A stretch of DNA of 64,000 nucleotides from NCBI RefSeq assembly GCF_024684275.1, contig NZ_JAIKXF010000053.1:19762-83761 (forward strand), written 5' to 3'. The DNA comes from Ruminococcus sp. Its GTDB lineage: Bacteria; Bacillota_A; Clostridia; Oscillospirales; Ruminococcaceae. A model generated the notes under the pieces. That model did no database searches, was not told the DNA's origin, and saw nothing but the letters and a program-made list of their open reading frames with translations. A program made the position numbers and the translations under genes. Positions 50,556 through 58,827 of this stretch are shown here, piece after piece (within the stretch, counting starts at the first letter, position 1; every line of letters begins with the position of its first letter).

Positions 50556-52823
50556 ATGATATCATCAAAAAAGCTAAAATCAGCCATAATCAGCAGTGCA
50601 ACTGCTATTGCAGCATTTGTTTCACCTATCGCAGCAGTAACTCCCTCTCTCTCAGCAAATGCAGCAGACGGCGACAATTACGCAAAACTCCTTCAGTATT
50701 CCCTCTATTTCTATGACGCAAATATGTGCGGCAATAATTCCGATTGCGCTCTCTCATGGAGAGGCAACTGCCACACAAACGACGAAGTACCGGGTGGTTT
50801 CCACGACGCAGGCGACCACGTAATGTTCGGTCAGCCACAGGGCTACACAGCAGCTACTCTCGGCTGGGCTTACTACGAGTTCAAGGACGCTTTTGACGCA
50901 ACAGGTCAGACCGCTCACCTCAAGGTCATCACAGACAAGTTTGCTAAGTTCTTCCGCGACGCTACAGTCCTCAACGGCAACACCGTTTCAAAGGTGCTTA
51001 TCGAAAAGGGCGAAGGCGGCGTTGACCACTCCTACTGGGGAGCTCCTGAAAATCAGGGCGACAGAGGACGTATGCTCTGGTCTACAGGCGGTGCAGCAAA
51101 CGTAACTGCCGAATACGCAGCAGCTCTTGCAGCTAACTATGTAAACTTCGGCAACACAGAGGATCTTAAATACGCTAAGGCTCTTTATGATTTCTCAAAG
51201 AAAAATCCTGCAACTTATTCATGCGAATTCTACAGCAGCGGTGAAAGCGGCTCCAAGGACGAGCTCGCATGGGCAGCAGCATGGCTTTACCTTGCTACAA
51301 AGGACAACCAGTACCTTAACGACCTCAACGACTGCCCCGAAGCATGGTGGGTAATGAACTGGGAAAACGTAGCTCCCGGAGCTGCTATCCTCAAGGCTGA
51401 GATCACAGGCGACTGGAGCGGCGTTCACGACCTGGGCAGCGGCGACGGCTATAAGTTCTATGATAAGTGGGGCAGCGCAAGACACAACGCTACAGCACAG
51501 ATGTGCTCGCTTATCGCTTCCAAGTACAACAAGGCAGACTCCGCATGGGCTAAGGGTCAGATGCAGTACCTTACAGGCGACAAGGCTTTTGCAAACGGAC
51601 AGTCATACTGTCTCGTTGTAGGCTTCAAGTCTAATTCCTCAAAGAACCCGCATCACAGAGCTTCTTCTCCCGATGCAGACGCAAGCGAGAGAAATGACAG
51701 CGTACAGAACAAAAATCTTCTTGTAGGCGCTCTCTGCGGCGGTCCTACAGACGCTAACGGTACATACAGAGATATTCGTTCCGACTATGTGGGCAACGAG
51801 GTAGCTTGCGACTATAATGCAGGCTTCGTAGGCGCAGCAGCAGGTCTTTACCACTTCTACAAGACAGGCTCTACAGAGTCAACTATCCCGGGTGTAACAA
51901 AGGTCTACGGCGGCGGCAGCGGCAATAACAGCCAGCAGCAGAACAATGACTGGAACCAGCAGAATAACGATCAGAACCAGAACAACGACTGGAATAACCA
52001 GAATAACGACCAGAACCAGCAGAACAACTGGAACGATCAGAATAATAACCAGAACCAGCAGAACAATAACTGGAACAACTGGAATGATCAGAACCAGAAC
52101 AACACATGGGACTGGAACAATCAGAACAACAATACATGGAACGGCGTTGTAAATAACGAATGGAACAATAATAACTGGGACTGGAATAATCAGAATCAGA
52201 ACCAGAACAACTGGAACGATCAGAACAACAACCAGAACCAGAACAACAACGACTGGAATAACCAGAATAACAACCAGAACCAGCAGAATAACGACTGGAA
52301 CAACCAGAATCAGAATAATACATGGGATTGGAACAATCAGAACAACAACACATGGAATGGTGTTGTAAATAATGATTGGAACAATAATAATTGGGACTGG
52401 AATAATCAGAACCAGAATAACAACTGGAACAACCAGAACAACAATCAGCAGCAGAACAATGACTGGAACCAGTGGAACAACAACCAGAACCAGAACAACT
52501 GGAACAACCAGAACAACAATCAGCAGCAGAATAACGACTGGAACCAGTGGAACAACAACCAGAACCAGAACAACTGGAACAACCAGAACAACAATCAGCA
52601 GCAGAACAACGACTGGAACCAGTGGAACAACAACCAGAACCAGAACAACTGGAACAACCAGAACAATAATCAGCAGCAGAACAACGACTGGAACCAGTGG
52701 AACAACAACCAGAACCAGAATAACAACTGGAACAACCAGAACAATAATCAGCAGCAGAACAACGACTGGAACCAGTGGAACAACAACTGGAACAATAACA
52801 ACAATAACTGGTGGAACGGCTGA
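50556..52823 (+). CDS. GH9 cellulase with long Asn/Gln/Trp-rich repeat tail
   Basis: 755 residues. Signal peptide about 1-36 (LSANA). The GH9 module (about 40-445) has YAKLLQYSLYFYDANMCG, GGFHDAGDHVMFGQP, HHRASSP and the acid region NEVACDYNAGFVGAAAGLY, so it should be active on beta-1,4-glucan. There is no dockerin or known CBM. From about residue 453 to the end, some 300 residues consist almost only of Asn, Gln, Trp and Asp (units such as NNDWNQQNN, NTWDWNNQNNNTWNG and WNQWNNNQNQN), ending NNNWWNG. The tail may bind polysaccharide or the cell surface; this is inference. Confidence 0.9.
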   Translation: MISSKKLKSAIISSATAIAAFVSPIAAVTPSLSANAADGDNYAKLLQYSLYFYDANMCGNNSDCALSWRGNCHTNDEVPGGFHDAGDHVMFGQPQGYTAATLGWAYYEFKDAFDATGQTAHLKVITDKFAKFFRDATVLNGNTVSKVLIEKGEGGVDHSYWGAPENQGDRGRMLWSTGGAANVTAEYAAALAANYVNFGNTEDLKYAKALYDFSKKNPATYSCEFYSSGESGSKDELAWAAAWLYLATKDNQYLNDLNDCPEAWWVMNWENVAPGAAILKAEITGDWSGVHDLGSGDGYKFYDKWGSARHNATAQMCSLIASKYNKADSAWAKGQMQYLTGDKAFANGQSYCLVVGFKSNSSKNPHHRASSPDADASERNDSVQNKNLLVGALCGGPTDANGTYRDIRSDYVGNEVACDYNAGFVGAAAGLYHFYKTGSTESTIPGVTKVYGGGSGNNSQQQNNDWNQQNNDQNQNNDWNNQNNDQNQQNNWNDQNNNQNQQNNNWNNWNDQNQNNTWDWNNQNNNTWNGVVNNEWNNNNWDWNNQNQNQNNWNDQNNNQNQNNNDWNNQNNNQNQQNNDWNNQNQNNTWDWNNQNNNTWNGVVNNDWNNNNWDWNNQNQNNNWNNQNNNQQQNNDWNQWNNNQNQNNWNNQNNNQQQNNDWNQWNNNQNQNNWNNQNNNQQQNNDWNQWNNNQNQNNWNNQNNNQQQNNDWNQWNNNQNQNNNWNNQNNNQQQNNDWNQWNNNWNNNNNNWWNG
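52422..52799 (+). repeat. 75-bp coding tandem repeat, about five copies
   Basis: The unit begins aactggaacaaccagaac at 52422, 52497, 52572, 52647 and 52725 (the last shifted by one extra codon). Each encodes 25 residues with tryptophans at positions 2, 15 and 18. Confidence 0.9.
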
Positions 52824-52868
52824 AATTGATAAGGTATGCTCACTCTTTGTCCTTGATCCCCGGAGTGG

Positions 52869-52897
52869 TAGACAAAGCGATAGATCTGTGATATAAT
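52869..52897 (+). promoter_or_regulatory. Possible promoter of fruK-fbp
   Basis: TAGACA (52869-52874), 17-base spacer, TATAAT (52892-52897). The duplicated tRNA-Leu terminator lies between it and fruK. Confidence 0.6.
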
Positions 52898-52995
52898 ATC
52901 ATTTGGTAAACACTGACGGCGATGCTCTATCATGGATGATCTGCCGTTATTGAGATAACAAGGAAATTTTATCACGGCTGCATTAATTTCAATTT

Positions 52996-53031
52996 CCATT
53001 ACTCGCACCAAGGAAGCGTTTACCAATGGTA
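52996..53031 (+). repeat. 36-bp direct repeat, right copy (att-like) with terminator hairpin
   Basis: Identical to 47620-47655. The rest of tRNA-Leu is absent. The hairpin GAAGCGTTTACC...GGTAGACGCTTC and a T-rich tract extend to about 53048. Confidence 0.85.
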
Positions 53032-53077
53032 GACGCTTCTTTCTTTTTGATCCGAAATAAAAAAGGAGTCTTAAAAA

Positions 53078-53974
53078 ATGATTTACACGGTCACATTCAA
53101 TCCCGCAATAGACTACGTATTGCGCACCGAACGAATACAGCCAGGCTGTGTCAACCGCTCCGAGTCTGAGGAGATATTCTTCGGCGGCAAAGGCATAAAC
53201 GTATCCGCTGTACTTGCCGAGCTTGGTATAAAGAGCAAGGCACTCGGCTTTACGGCAGGCTTTACAGGTGAAGCCATTGAGCAGGGCGTAAAGGATATGG
53301 GCATAGACGCTGATTTCGTAAGGCTGAAAAGCGGCAGCTCACGTATCAACGTAAAAATAAAGGCTGACAAAGAGACCGAGATAAACGGACAGGGTCCGCA
53401 TATCGACAGCGAGTCTATCGGGCAGCTCATGGAAAAGCTCGATGAAATACAAGACGGCGACACCCTTGTGCTGGCAGGAAGCATACCAAACAGTCTCCCC
53501 GACGACATATACGAAAAGATACTTTCAAGGCTGTCAGACCGTGATATAAGGATAGTTGCCGACGCAAGCAAGCGTCTGCTCATGAATATGCTGAAATACC
53601 GTCCTTTTCTCATCAAGCCCAATAATTTTGAGCTAAGTGAGATATTCGGCGTAAATATAACCACCTACGATGAGATAGTTGAACACGCAGTAAAGCTTCA
53701 GGCTATGGGCGCAGGGAACGTTCTCGTATCTATGGCTGAAAAGGGAGCTGTGCTCCTTGACGAAACAGGCAAGCTCTACAAATGCGGAGCCTGTACAGGC
53801 ACGGTCAAGAACTCTGTAGGCGCAGGCGACTCTATGCTTGCAGGCTTTATCGCAGGCGTTTCCGAGGGCTATGACTACGCTCTGAAGCTTGGCACAGCCT
53901 GCGGCGGTGCTACGGCTTTCTCGGACGGACTTGCAAAAAAGGAACTCATAGACAAGCTTATGGAACAGCTCTGA
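53078..53974 (+). CDS. fruK: 1-phosphofructokinase (PfkB family)
   Basis: 298 residues with aaaggag upstream. FNPAIDYVLRTERI, FGGKGINVSAVLAELG, the IKPNNFEL segment and KNSVGAGDSMLAGF with the catalytic aspartate place it in the FruK/LacC group of ribokinase-like enzymes. It phosphorylates fructose-1-phosphate to fructose-1,6-bisphosphate; tagatose-6-phosphate kinase activity is the main alternative. No fructose PTS is nearby. fbp follows after 13 nt. Confidence 0.88.
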   Translation: MIYTVTFNPAIDYVLRTERIQPGCVNRSESEEIFFGGKGINVSAVLAELGIKSKALGFTAGFTGEAIEQGVKDMGIDADFVRLKSGSSRINVKIKADKETEINGQGPHIDSESIGQLMEKLDEIQDGDTLVLAGSIPNSLPDDIYEKILSRLSDRDIRIVADASKRLLMNMLKYRPFLIKPNNFELSEIFGVNITTYDEIVEHAVKLQAMGAGNVLVSMAEKGAVLLDETGKLYKCGACTGTVKNSVGAGDSMLAGFIAGVSEGYDYALKLGTACGGATAFSDGLAKKELIDKLMEQL

Positions 53975-53987
53975 AGGGAGGACATCA

Positions 53988-55904
53988 ATGGATATAAAAT
54001 ATCTCAGACTACTTGCAAAGGAGTACCCAACTATCGAAAGTGCCGCCAGTGAAATAATAAATCTGTCAGCTATACGCAGTCTCCCAAAGGGTACGGAATA
54101 CTTTTTCAGTGATATGCACGGCGAATACGAAGCCTTTCTGCATATGCTGAGAAGTGCCTCGGGCATGATAAAGATAAAAATAGACTTAGTCCTCGGAAAG
54201 ACTGTTTCCGCCCGTGACCGCGAACAGCTTGCGGAGCTCATATACTACCCCGAAAAGGAGATATCACGCCTTACAAACAGCGGCGAGATGTCCGACGAAT
54301 GGAAAAGACTCAGCATCTACAGGCTCATACTCGTATGCGAGGCAGTTTCCGCAAAATATACCCGTTCGCGCATCAGAAAGCGCATACCTAACGATATGGT
54401 ATACATACTTGACGAGCTCCTAAACGTCACTGATGACGTAAACAAGGACTACTACTACGACGAGATAATCAGCGCTATCATCAGCACAGGCATTGCCGAG
54501 ACCTTCATAATCTCCCTGTGCAGGCTGATACAGTCCGTGTGCATAGACAAGCTCCATATCATCGGCGATATCTTCGACAGAGGTCCCCGTGCGGACATTA
54601 TCCTGGACGAGCTTATGAAGATGCACGATGTTGATATACAGTGGGGCAACCACGACATCTCATGGATGGGTGCCGCCGCAGGAAATCCTGCTCTTATTGC
54701 AAACGTTATCCGCATCGCTATGCGCTACAACAACTTCGATGTGCTCGAAGACGGCTACGGACTGAACCTCCGCGCACTTGCCGTCTTTGCAAGCGAGACC
54801 TATGCAGGCGACGACTGCAAACGCTATATTCCAAGCACTCTCGATGACAATATATACGACCCTGTTGACCTCGACCTTGCGGCAAAAATGCACAAAGCCA
54901 TAACCGTTATACAGATGAAGCTGGAAGGTCAGCTCATTGCAAAGCACCCCGAATGGGAAATGCAGGACCGCGACCTTTTCGGAAAGACCAACTTCAAAGC
55001 AGGCTCAGTCACCATAAACGGCAAGATACATATGCTTCTTGATAAGAGTTTCCCTACCGTTGACCCTGAGTCTCCTCTCACTCTTTCGGAGGGTGAGGCA
55101 GAGCTTATGAAGGTGCTTACAGCGTCCTTCCGACACAGTGAAAAGCTCCAGAGGCATATCCGCTTCATTTACGCAAAGGGAGCAATGTACAAGACCTGCA
55201 ACAACAATCTCCTTTTCCACGGCTGTATACCTATGGACGAAAACTGCCAGCTCCAGAGCGTCAGCATAAAGGGCGAAAAATACTCGGGCAAGGCACTCCT
55301 TGACAAGCTGGGCGAGCTTGTAAATCAGGCATATTTCGGAAACGGCGAGGACAAGGAGTTTGCCAGCGATTATATGTGGTATCTCTGGTGCGGAGCAAAG
55401 TCTCCTCTTTACGGCAAGGACAAAATGGCTTTCTTTGAGCGCGGACTTCTTTCCGATAAGTCGCTGCACACAGAGAATTACAACGCCTATTATACATTCT
55501 CGGAAAATGCAGAGGTTTGTATGTCCCTGCTGGAATTATTCGGACTTGACCCCGAAAAGGGTCACATCATCAACGGTCATGTGCCTGTAAAAATAAAGAA
55601 CGGAGAAAGCCCCGTAAAGGCTGACGGAAAACTTTTCGTCATCGACGGCGGTATTTCCAAAGCTTACCAGTCCACAACAGGAATTGCAGGCTATACCCTG
55701 ATATACGACTCACACAGTCTCAATCTTGCCGAGCACAAGCCCTTTGTGGCTGGCGAAAGCGGCAATACTCCGACAATACACCTTGTCGAGAAGCTTGACC
55801 GCCGTGCGAATATTTCCGACACCGACAAGGGCGAGGAGATAGTTGACAAGATAAACGACCTGCGCCAGCTTCTTGAAGCCTACAAGGCAGGCGCTATCAA
55901 ATAG
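53988..55904 (+). CDS. fbp: Class III fructose-1,6-bisphosphatase
   Basis: 638 residues with gggagg upstream. The Firmicutes-type enzyme is identified by SLPKGTEYFFSDMHGEYEAF, IGDIFDRGPRADII, QWGNHDISWMGAAAGN and the C-terminal IINGHVPVKIKNGESP and FVIDGGISKAYQ segments; the DxH, GDxxDRG and GNHD motifs are those of metallophosphatases. It hydrolyses fructose-1,6-bisphosphate in gluconeogenesis, removing the product of the enzyme encoded just upstream. Confidence 0.95.
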   Translation: MDIKYLRLLAKEYPTIESAASEIINLSAIRSLPKGTEYFFSDMHGEYEAFLHMLRSASGMIKIKIDLVLGKTVSARDREQLAELIYYPEKEISRLTNSGEMSDEWKRLSIYRLILVCEAVSAKYTRSRIRKRIPNDMVYILDELLNVTDDVNKDYYYDEIISAIISTGIAETFIISLCRLIQSVCIDKLHIIGDIFDRGPRADIILDELMKMHDVDIQWGNHDISWMGAAAGNPALIANVIRIAMRYNNFDVLEDGYGLNLRALAVFASETYAGDDCKRYIPSTLDDNIYDPVDLDLAAKMHKAITVIQMKLEGQLIAKHPEWEMQDRDLFGKTNFKAGSVTINGKIHMLLDKSFPTVDPESPLTLSEGEAELMKVLTASFRHSEKLQRHIRFIYAKGAMYKTCNNNLLFHGCIPMDENCQLQSVSIKGEKYSGKALLDKLGELVNQAYFGNGEDKEFASDYMWYLWCGAKSPLYGKDKMAFFERGLLSDKSLHTENYNAYYTFSENAEVCMSLLELFGLDPEKGHIINGHVPVKIKNGESPVKADGKLFVIDGGISKAYQSTTGIAGYTLIYDSHSLNLAEHKPFVAGESGNTPTIHLVEKLDRRANISDTDKGEEIVDKINDLRQLLEAYKAGAIK

Positions 55905-56312
55905 CTTGTAGGGGCGGCGTCCCGCCGCCCGCAAGCCTTTAAGCCCTTAGCCGTTAGCTTTTAGGGACGACCGTTGGTCGTCCGCAAGTTAAGAGTTGAG
56001 AGTTGAGAATTGAGAGTTAATGTGTCTGCTTCGCGGACGGATTTGAATTGTAGGGGCTGGTGACTCCCTGTAGTACAGGGAGATGTCCGAAGGACAGAGG
56101 GTCGCGGCTCCTGTTGGGAGTCCTCGACGTCCCGCTACCTTTCTATAATAGGGCTGAAAAAGACTGAAATTCAATGGAAAACCGTTGATTATTGAAAAAG
56201 TATTTTTTATGTTCTGCGTTTTGAACAAAGTTTCACGCTTAGTTTTATGTATAATTACTATTGTCAGAGAGCGGCGTTGCGCCGCTCTCTCATTCAATGA
56301 AATAACAACAAA
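55905..56312. repeat. Repeat-rich intergenic region
   Basis: No gene. It contains GGGGCGGCGTCCCGCCGCCC (55911-55930), GGGACGACCGTTGGTCGTCC (55963-55982), attaactctcaa-type direct repeats, the compound element gtgactccctgtagtacagggagatgtccgaagga (56050-56134), and a perfect hairpin AGAGAGCGGCG/CGCCGCTCTCT at 56267-56291. Confidence 0.6.
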
Positions 56313-56340
56313 AATAAGGGCGCACATTGTGCGCCCTTTA
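56313..56340 (-). terminator. Terminator of DUF1292 copy B
   Basis: Minus strand GGGCGCAC...GTGCGCCC followed by TTATTTTTG. Confidence 0.75.
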
Positions 56341-56348
56341 ATCATGCA

Positions 56349-56660
56349 TTACTCAAATTCGTATTCGCCTTCGTAATTCTTCTTGAACTCCTCGAAAACT
56401 TCACCGAGAAACTTGTCATCATCAACTGATACAAAGTCGTCCTCCTCGGGAGTCTCACCCGGGATAACTTCAAGAATAACTACCTCATCGTCCTCATCAT
56501 CGAATGGAAGAAGTACGGCATAAAGATGCTCTTTATATTCAACAGTACCGATTATCTCAAAGGATACCTCGTTACCGTCATCATCGGTGAGCGTGATATA
56601 GTTTTCTGCTGCTTCCTCTTCTTCAAGCTCATCGAGTTCCTTTTCGTTCATGTCACTCAT
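56349..56660 (-). CDS. DUF1292 family protein (copy B)
   Basis: 103 residues, the same length as copy A and differing at about 11 positions, mostly in the EEEEAAEN and EYKEHLY stretches. The gcggagg binding site and the TTGCAA-N17-TAAAAT promoter (complement of about 56692-56720) are also kept. The function is unknown. It is the outermost gene of the inverted duplicate block on this side, as copy A is on the other. Confidence 0.9.
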   Translation of the reverse strand: MSDMNEKELDELEEEEAAENYITLTDDDGNEVSFEIIGTVEYKEHLYAVLLPFDDEDDEVVILEVIPGETPEEDDFVSVDDDKFLGEVFEEFKKNYEGEYEFE

Positions 56661-56728
56661 ACAGACACCTCCGCAAAAATAATATATCTCATTTTAACAC
56701 ATATCGCTGAAAATTGCAATAGCTCAGC

Positions 56729-58060
56729 CTATTTTTTCACGACGACTACCGTCTTTATGCCGTATGCCCTGAAAAGCTCTATGCAGTTACTGTCGATGAC
56801 CTCACCGCTTGCAGCTATGGGTATTGCAGGCGGACAAGGCACCTTTACCGATGCGCAGATGCGTCCCTCAGCCTCTCCTACAGGTATCTCCTCTGACGGA
56901 GCAAAGGCGACTTCGCGTATGGCTAAAGCCATATGCGGGAGCTTCGGCGTAATTATCGGTCTTATGCAGCTTTTCCGTGAAGCTCCCGCCACCGCGCTCT
57001 CAAGCGCGGCGCGAAGCCTTACAAAATCAAGGTCGGAAGAAAAAGGCGACATAAGCAGCACTACAAGCTCACTGTCCGCATATTCACATTCAACGCCCTC
57101 GGCACGGAGAAGCTCCGCAAGCTCTGTTCCGTCGAAGCCGCTTTCGGCAGCCTTTACCGTTATATGGAACGGTTCTCCCTCGGCAAAAACAAGCCTTCCT
57201 TTAAAGCTTTCGCGGAGTGCGACTATCTGCGGCAAAGCCGCAGCAATATCGCCTCGTATGCACTCGGCGATGTAGCGGTTGCAGAGGTCAAGAGAAGCCA
57301 TGATAAGGTAAGACGGACTGGTTGACCCGAAAAAGCTCATAGCCTGTTTGAGCAGCGGCGCATACTCACTGCATGAGGTATGCAGCACAGCCGCTCCTGT
57401 CAGTGCAGGCAGCATTTTATGTGCAGAGTCGCAGCACAGGTCAGCTCCCAGAGCGATAGGGTGCAGATTTTTCTCAAAAAAGGCAAGATGCGCACCATGA
57501 GCATTGTCCACAAGGAGTCTTGCTCCATAGCGGTGACAAAGCTCCGCAAGAGCCGATATATCAGCGGTCTTGCCTGTATAATCAGGAGAAGTCACATAAA
57601 GACAGGCAGGCTCAGCGCTTGCAGAAAGCACCTTCTCCACATCTGCAAGCGACAGCTCTCCCGAAAGTATCCCGCCGCTGTATTCGGGCATTATCCACGT
57701 AACATCAAGCCCTAAAAGAGCAGCGGCGTTGAGAAATGCACGATGCACATTCCTTGCGGCGATAACTCTGCGTCTCTCCATTTTCATCAAAGCCAGCATA
57801 GCCTGTATGCACAGTGTCGAGCCTCCTGCTGAAAAAGCCGAAGCCACGCTACTATAGAGCTCCGCAGTATTTCTCTCGCTCTCAGCGATTATGCCCTCAG
57901 CCTCGAAAAGGCTGTCTGCCCCCTTTATTTCAGTTATATCGAGAGAATAAAGGCCCTCCAGCTCCTTAACAGGAGCTTTTCCCTTATGTCCCGGCATATG
58001 AGCGCGGAGCACTGCCGATGAAGCATATTTCACAAGAAAGTCATATATAGGTGTATCCAT
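56729..58060 (-). CDS. Orn/Lys/Arg decarboxylase-like PLP protein (copy B)
   Basis: 443 residues. The PLP lysine is again in SAHKMLPALTG, with AHMPGHKGKAPVKEL at the start and DITEIKGADSLFEAEGII after it. Most differences from copy A lie in the C-terminal third (FDGTELAELLRAEGVECEYADSELVV). Both copies keep the catalytic features, so both are probably active. It starts 10 nt after the HTH gene, with gaggagg upstream. The substrate is unknown. Confidence 0.85.
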   Translation of the reverse strand: MDTPIYDFLVKYASSAVLRAHMPGHKGKAPVKELEGLYSLDITEIKGADSLFEAEGIIAESERNTAELYSSVASAFSAGGSTLCIQAMLALMKMERRRVIAARNVHRAFLNAAALLGLDVTWIMPEYSGGILSGELSLADVEKVLSASAEPACLYVTSPDYTGKTADISALAELCHRYGARLLVDNAHGAHLAFFEKNLHPIALGADLCCDSAHKMLPALTGAAVLHTSCSEYAPLLKQAMSFFGSTSPSYLIMASLDLCNRYIAECIRGDIAAALPQIVALRESFKGRLVFAEGEPFHITVKAAESGFDGTELAELLRAEGVECEYADSELVVLLMSPFSSDLDFVRLRAALESAVAGASRKSCIRPIITPKLPHMALAIREVAFAPSEEIPVGEAEGRICASVKVPCPPAIPIAASGEVIDSNCIELFRAYGIKTVVVVKK

Positions 58061-58070
58061 AGTCCCCTCC

Positions 58071-58379
58071 TCAGATGTAATATTGCAGTATCCTGAACAT
58101 TCTCATACGTGCCCTTGACATCGCCGCCGAAACAGCCTGCGGCGACACTCCCAGCCTTTCACTTATATCAGAAGTATCAATGTTCTTAAAATAGTATAGC
58201 ATAATTATCTCTTTTTGTCTCGGGGTAAGCTCATTATTAATAACTTTTAACAGTACACGGCGCAGTCTCTGCGTATTTCCCTCCTCTTCTTTATCGCAGC
58301 CCAGTATGCGTCGTATGCCCTTGTCAGCCTCCCCGGTGAATGTATCTTTATAAGAGTTACGTTTCGACAATGCCTTCAC
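58071..58379 (-). CDS. Sigma-70 region 4-like HTH protein (copy B)
   Basis: 102 residues from GTG; a TTG three codons in is better spaced from aggagg, as in copy A. The HTH half LTPRQKEIIMLYYFKNIDTSDISERLGVSPQAVSAAMSRARMRM is close to copy A, with the LLKVINNELTPRQKEIIMLYYFK core kept unchanged, while the N-terminal 35 residues differ a good deal. No region 2 is present, so it cannot be a complete sigma factor. It overlaps the preceding small gene by 23 nt. Confidence 0.8.
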   Translation of the reverse strand: MKALSKRNSYKDTFTGEADKGIRRILGCDKEEEGNTQRLRRVLLKVINNELTPRQKEIIMLYYFKNIDTSDISERLGVSPQAVSAAMSRARMRMFRILQYYI

Positions 58380-58590
58380 GCCTCCTCTTATAAGCGGTAA
58401 GATGAGCTATGACCGCCTGCATTTCTCCATGCTCCTCATACAGCAGTTCTATACGTCGGTCAAGGTCAAGCTCCCTGACCCTAAGGATATTGCCGCTTTT
58501 CATAAGAGAATCACGCATTCTGGTCAGCTCTGAGATACGCCGCTTCACCATGAAGCAGCTCTTGGTGTAATCGTTGATAAGCTTGGTCAT
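58357..58590 (-). CDS. Small helical protein of the SOS-box operon (copy B)
   Basis: 77 residues from the ATG at 58590, with aggggg upstream, matching the start of copy A. Core ELDLDRRIELLYEEHGEMQAVIAHLT is kept; the N-terminal TKLINDYTKSCFMVKRRI has diverged. Basic and helical with no known family. First gene after the LexA-box promoter at 58667-58723. Confidence 0.7.
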   Translation of the reverse strand: MTKLINDYTKSCFMVKRRISELTRMRDSLMKSGNILRVRELDLDRRIELLYEEHGEMQAVIAHLTAYKRRREGIVET

Positions 58591-58666
58591 AGTTATTTGC
58601 CCCCTAAAAAACAAATAAAGAAGCACGAACAGCATTACGCTGTACCCTTGATAAGATAGCTTTTGC

Positions 58667-58723
58667 GAACTAACGTTCTATTCCTTGTGATTATATTATA
58701 GAACATTCGTTCTGTAATGTCAA
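58667..58723 (-). promoter_or_regulatory. Promoter with two LexA-type boxes (copy B)
   Basis: Minus strand TTGACA (complement 58718-58723), 17-base spacer, TATAAT (complement 58695-58700). GAACGAATGTTC (complement 58701-58712) fills the spacer next to the -10; GAACGTTAGTTC (complement 58667-58678) lies just downstream. Same geometry as copy A. Confidence 0.75.
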
Positions 58724-58785
58724 GGGCTTTTTTCAAAATCGTCTATTTCGACAAAATACGACAAATCACGACATAGTCAGGGCAT

Positions 58786-58818
58786 AATTAAAGGGCGCAC
58801 ATAAGTACGCCCCAAAAA
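58786..58818 (-). terminator. Terminator after the frameshifted Ig-like gene
   Basis: Minus strand GGGGCGTAC...GTGCGCCC followed by TTTAATT. Confidence 0.7.
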
Positions 58819-58827
58819 TTATACAGT

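Noticed and set aside
52422..52799. Regular repeats that could be read as a CRISPR array
   Set aside because: The period is constant with no unique spacers, the repeats are in frame with the GH9 gene, and no cas genes are present.
52372..52896. 174-residue Thr/Ile/Arg-rich frame
   Set aside because: It is the shifted frame of the Asn/Gln/Trp repeat of the GH9 gene.
52996..53010. A second tRNA-Leu gene
   Set aside because: Only the 3' 15 bases and terminator are present; no D arm, anticodon arm or variable arm can be found upstream.
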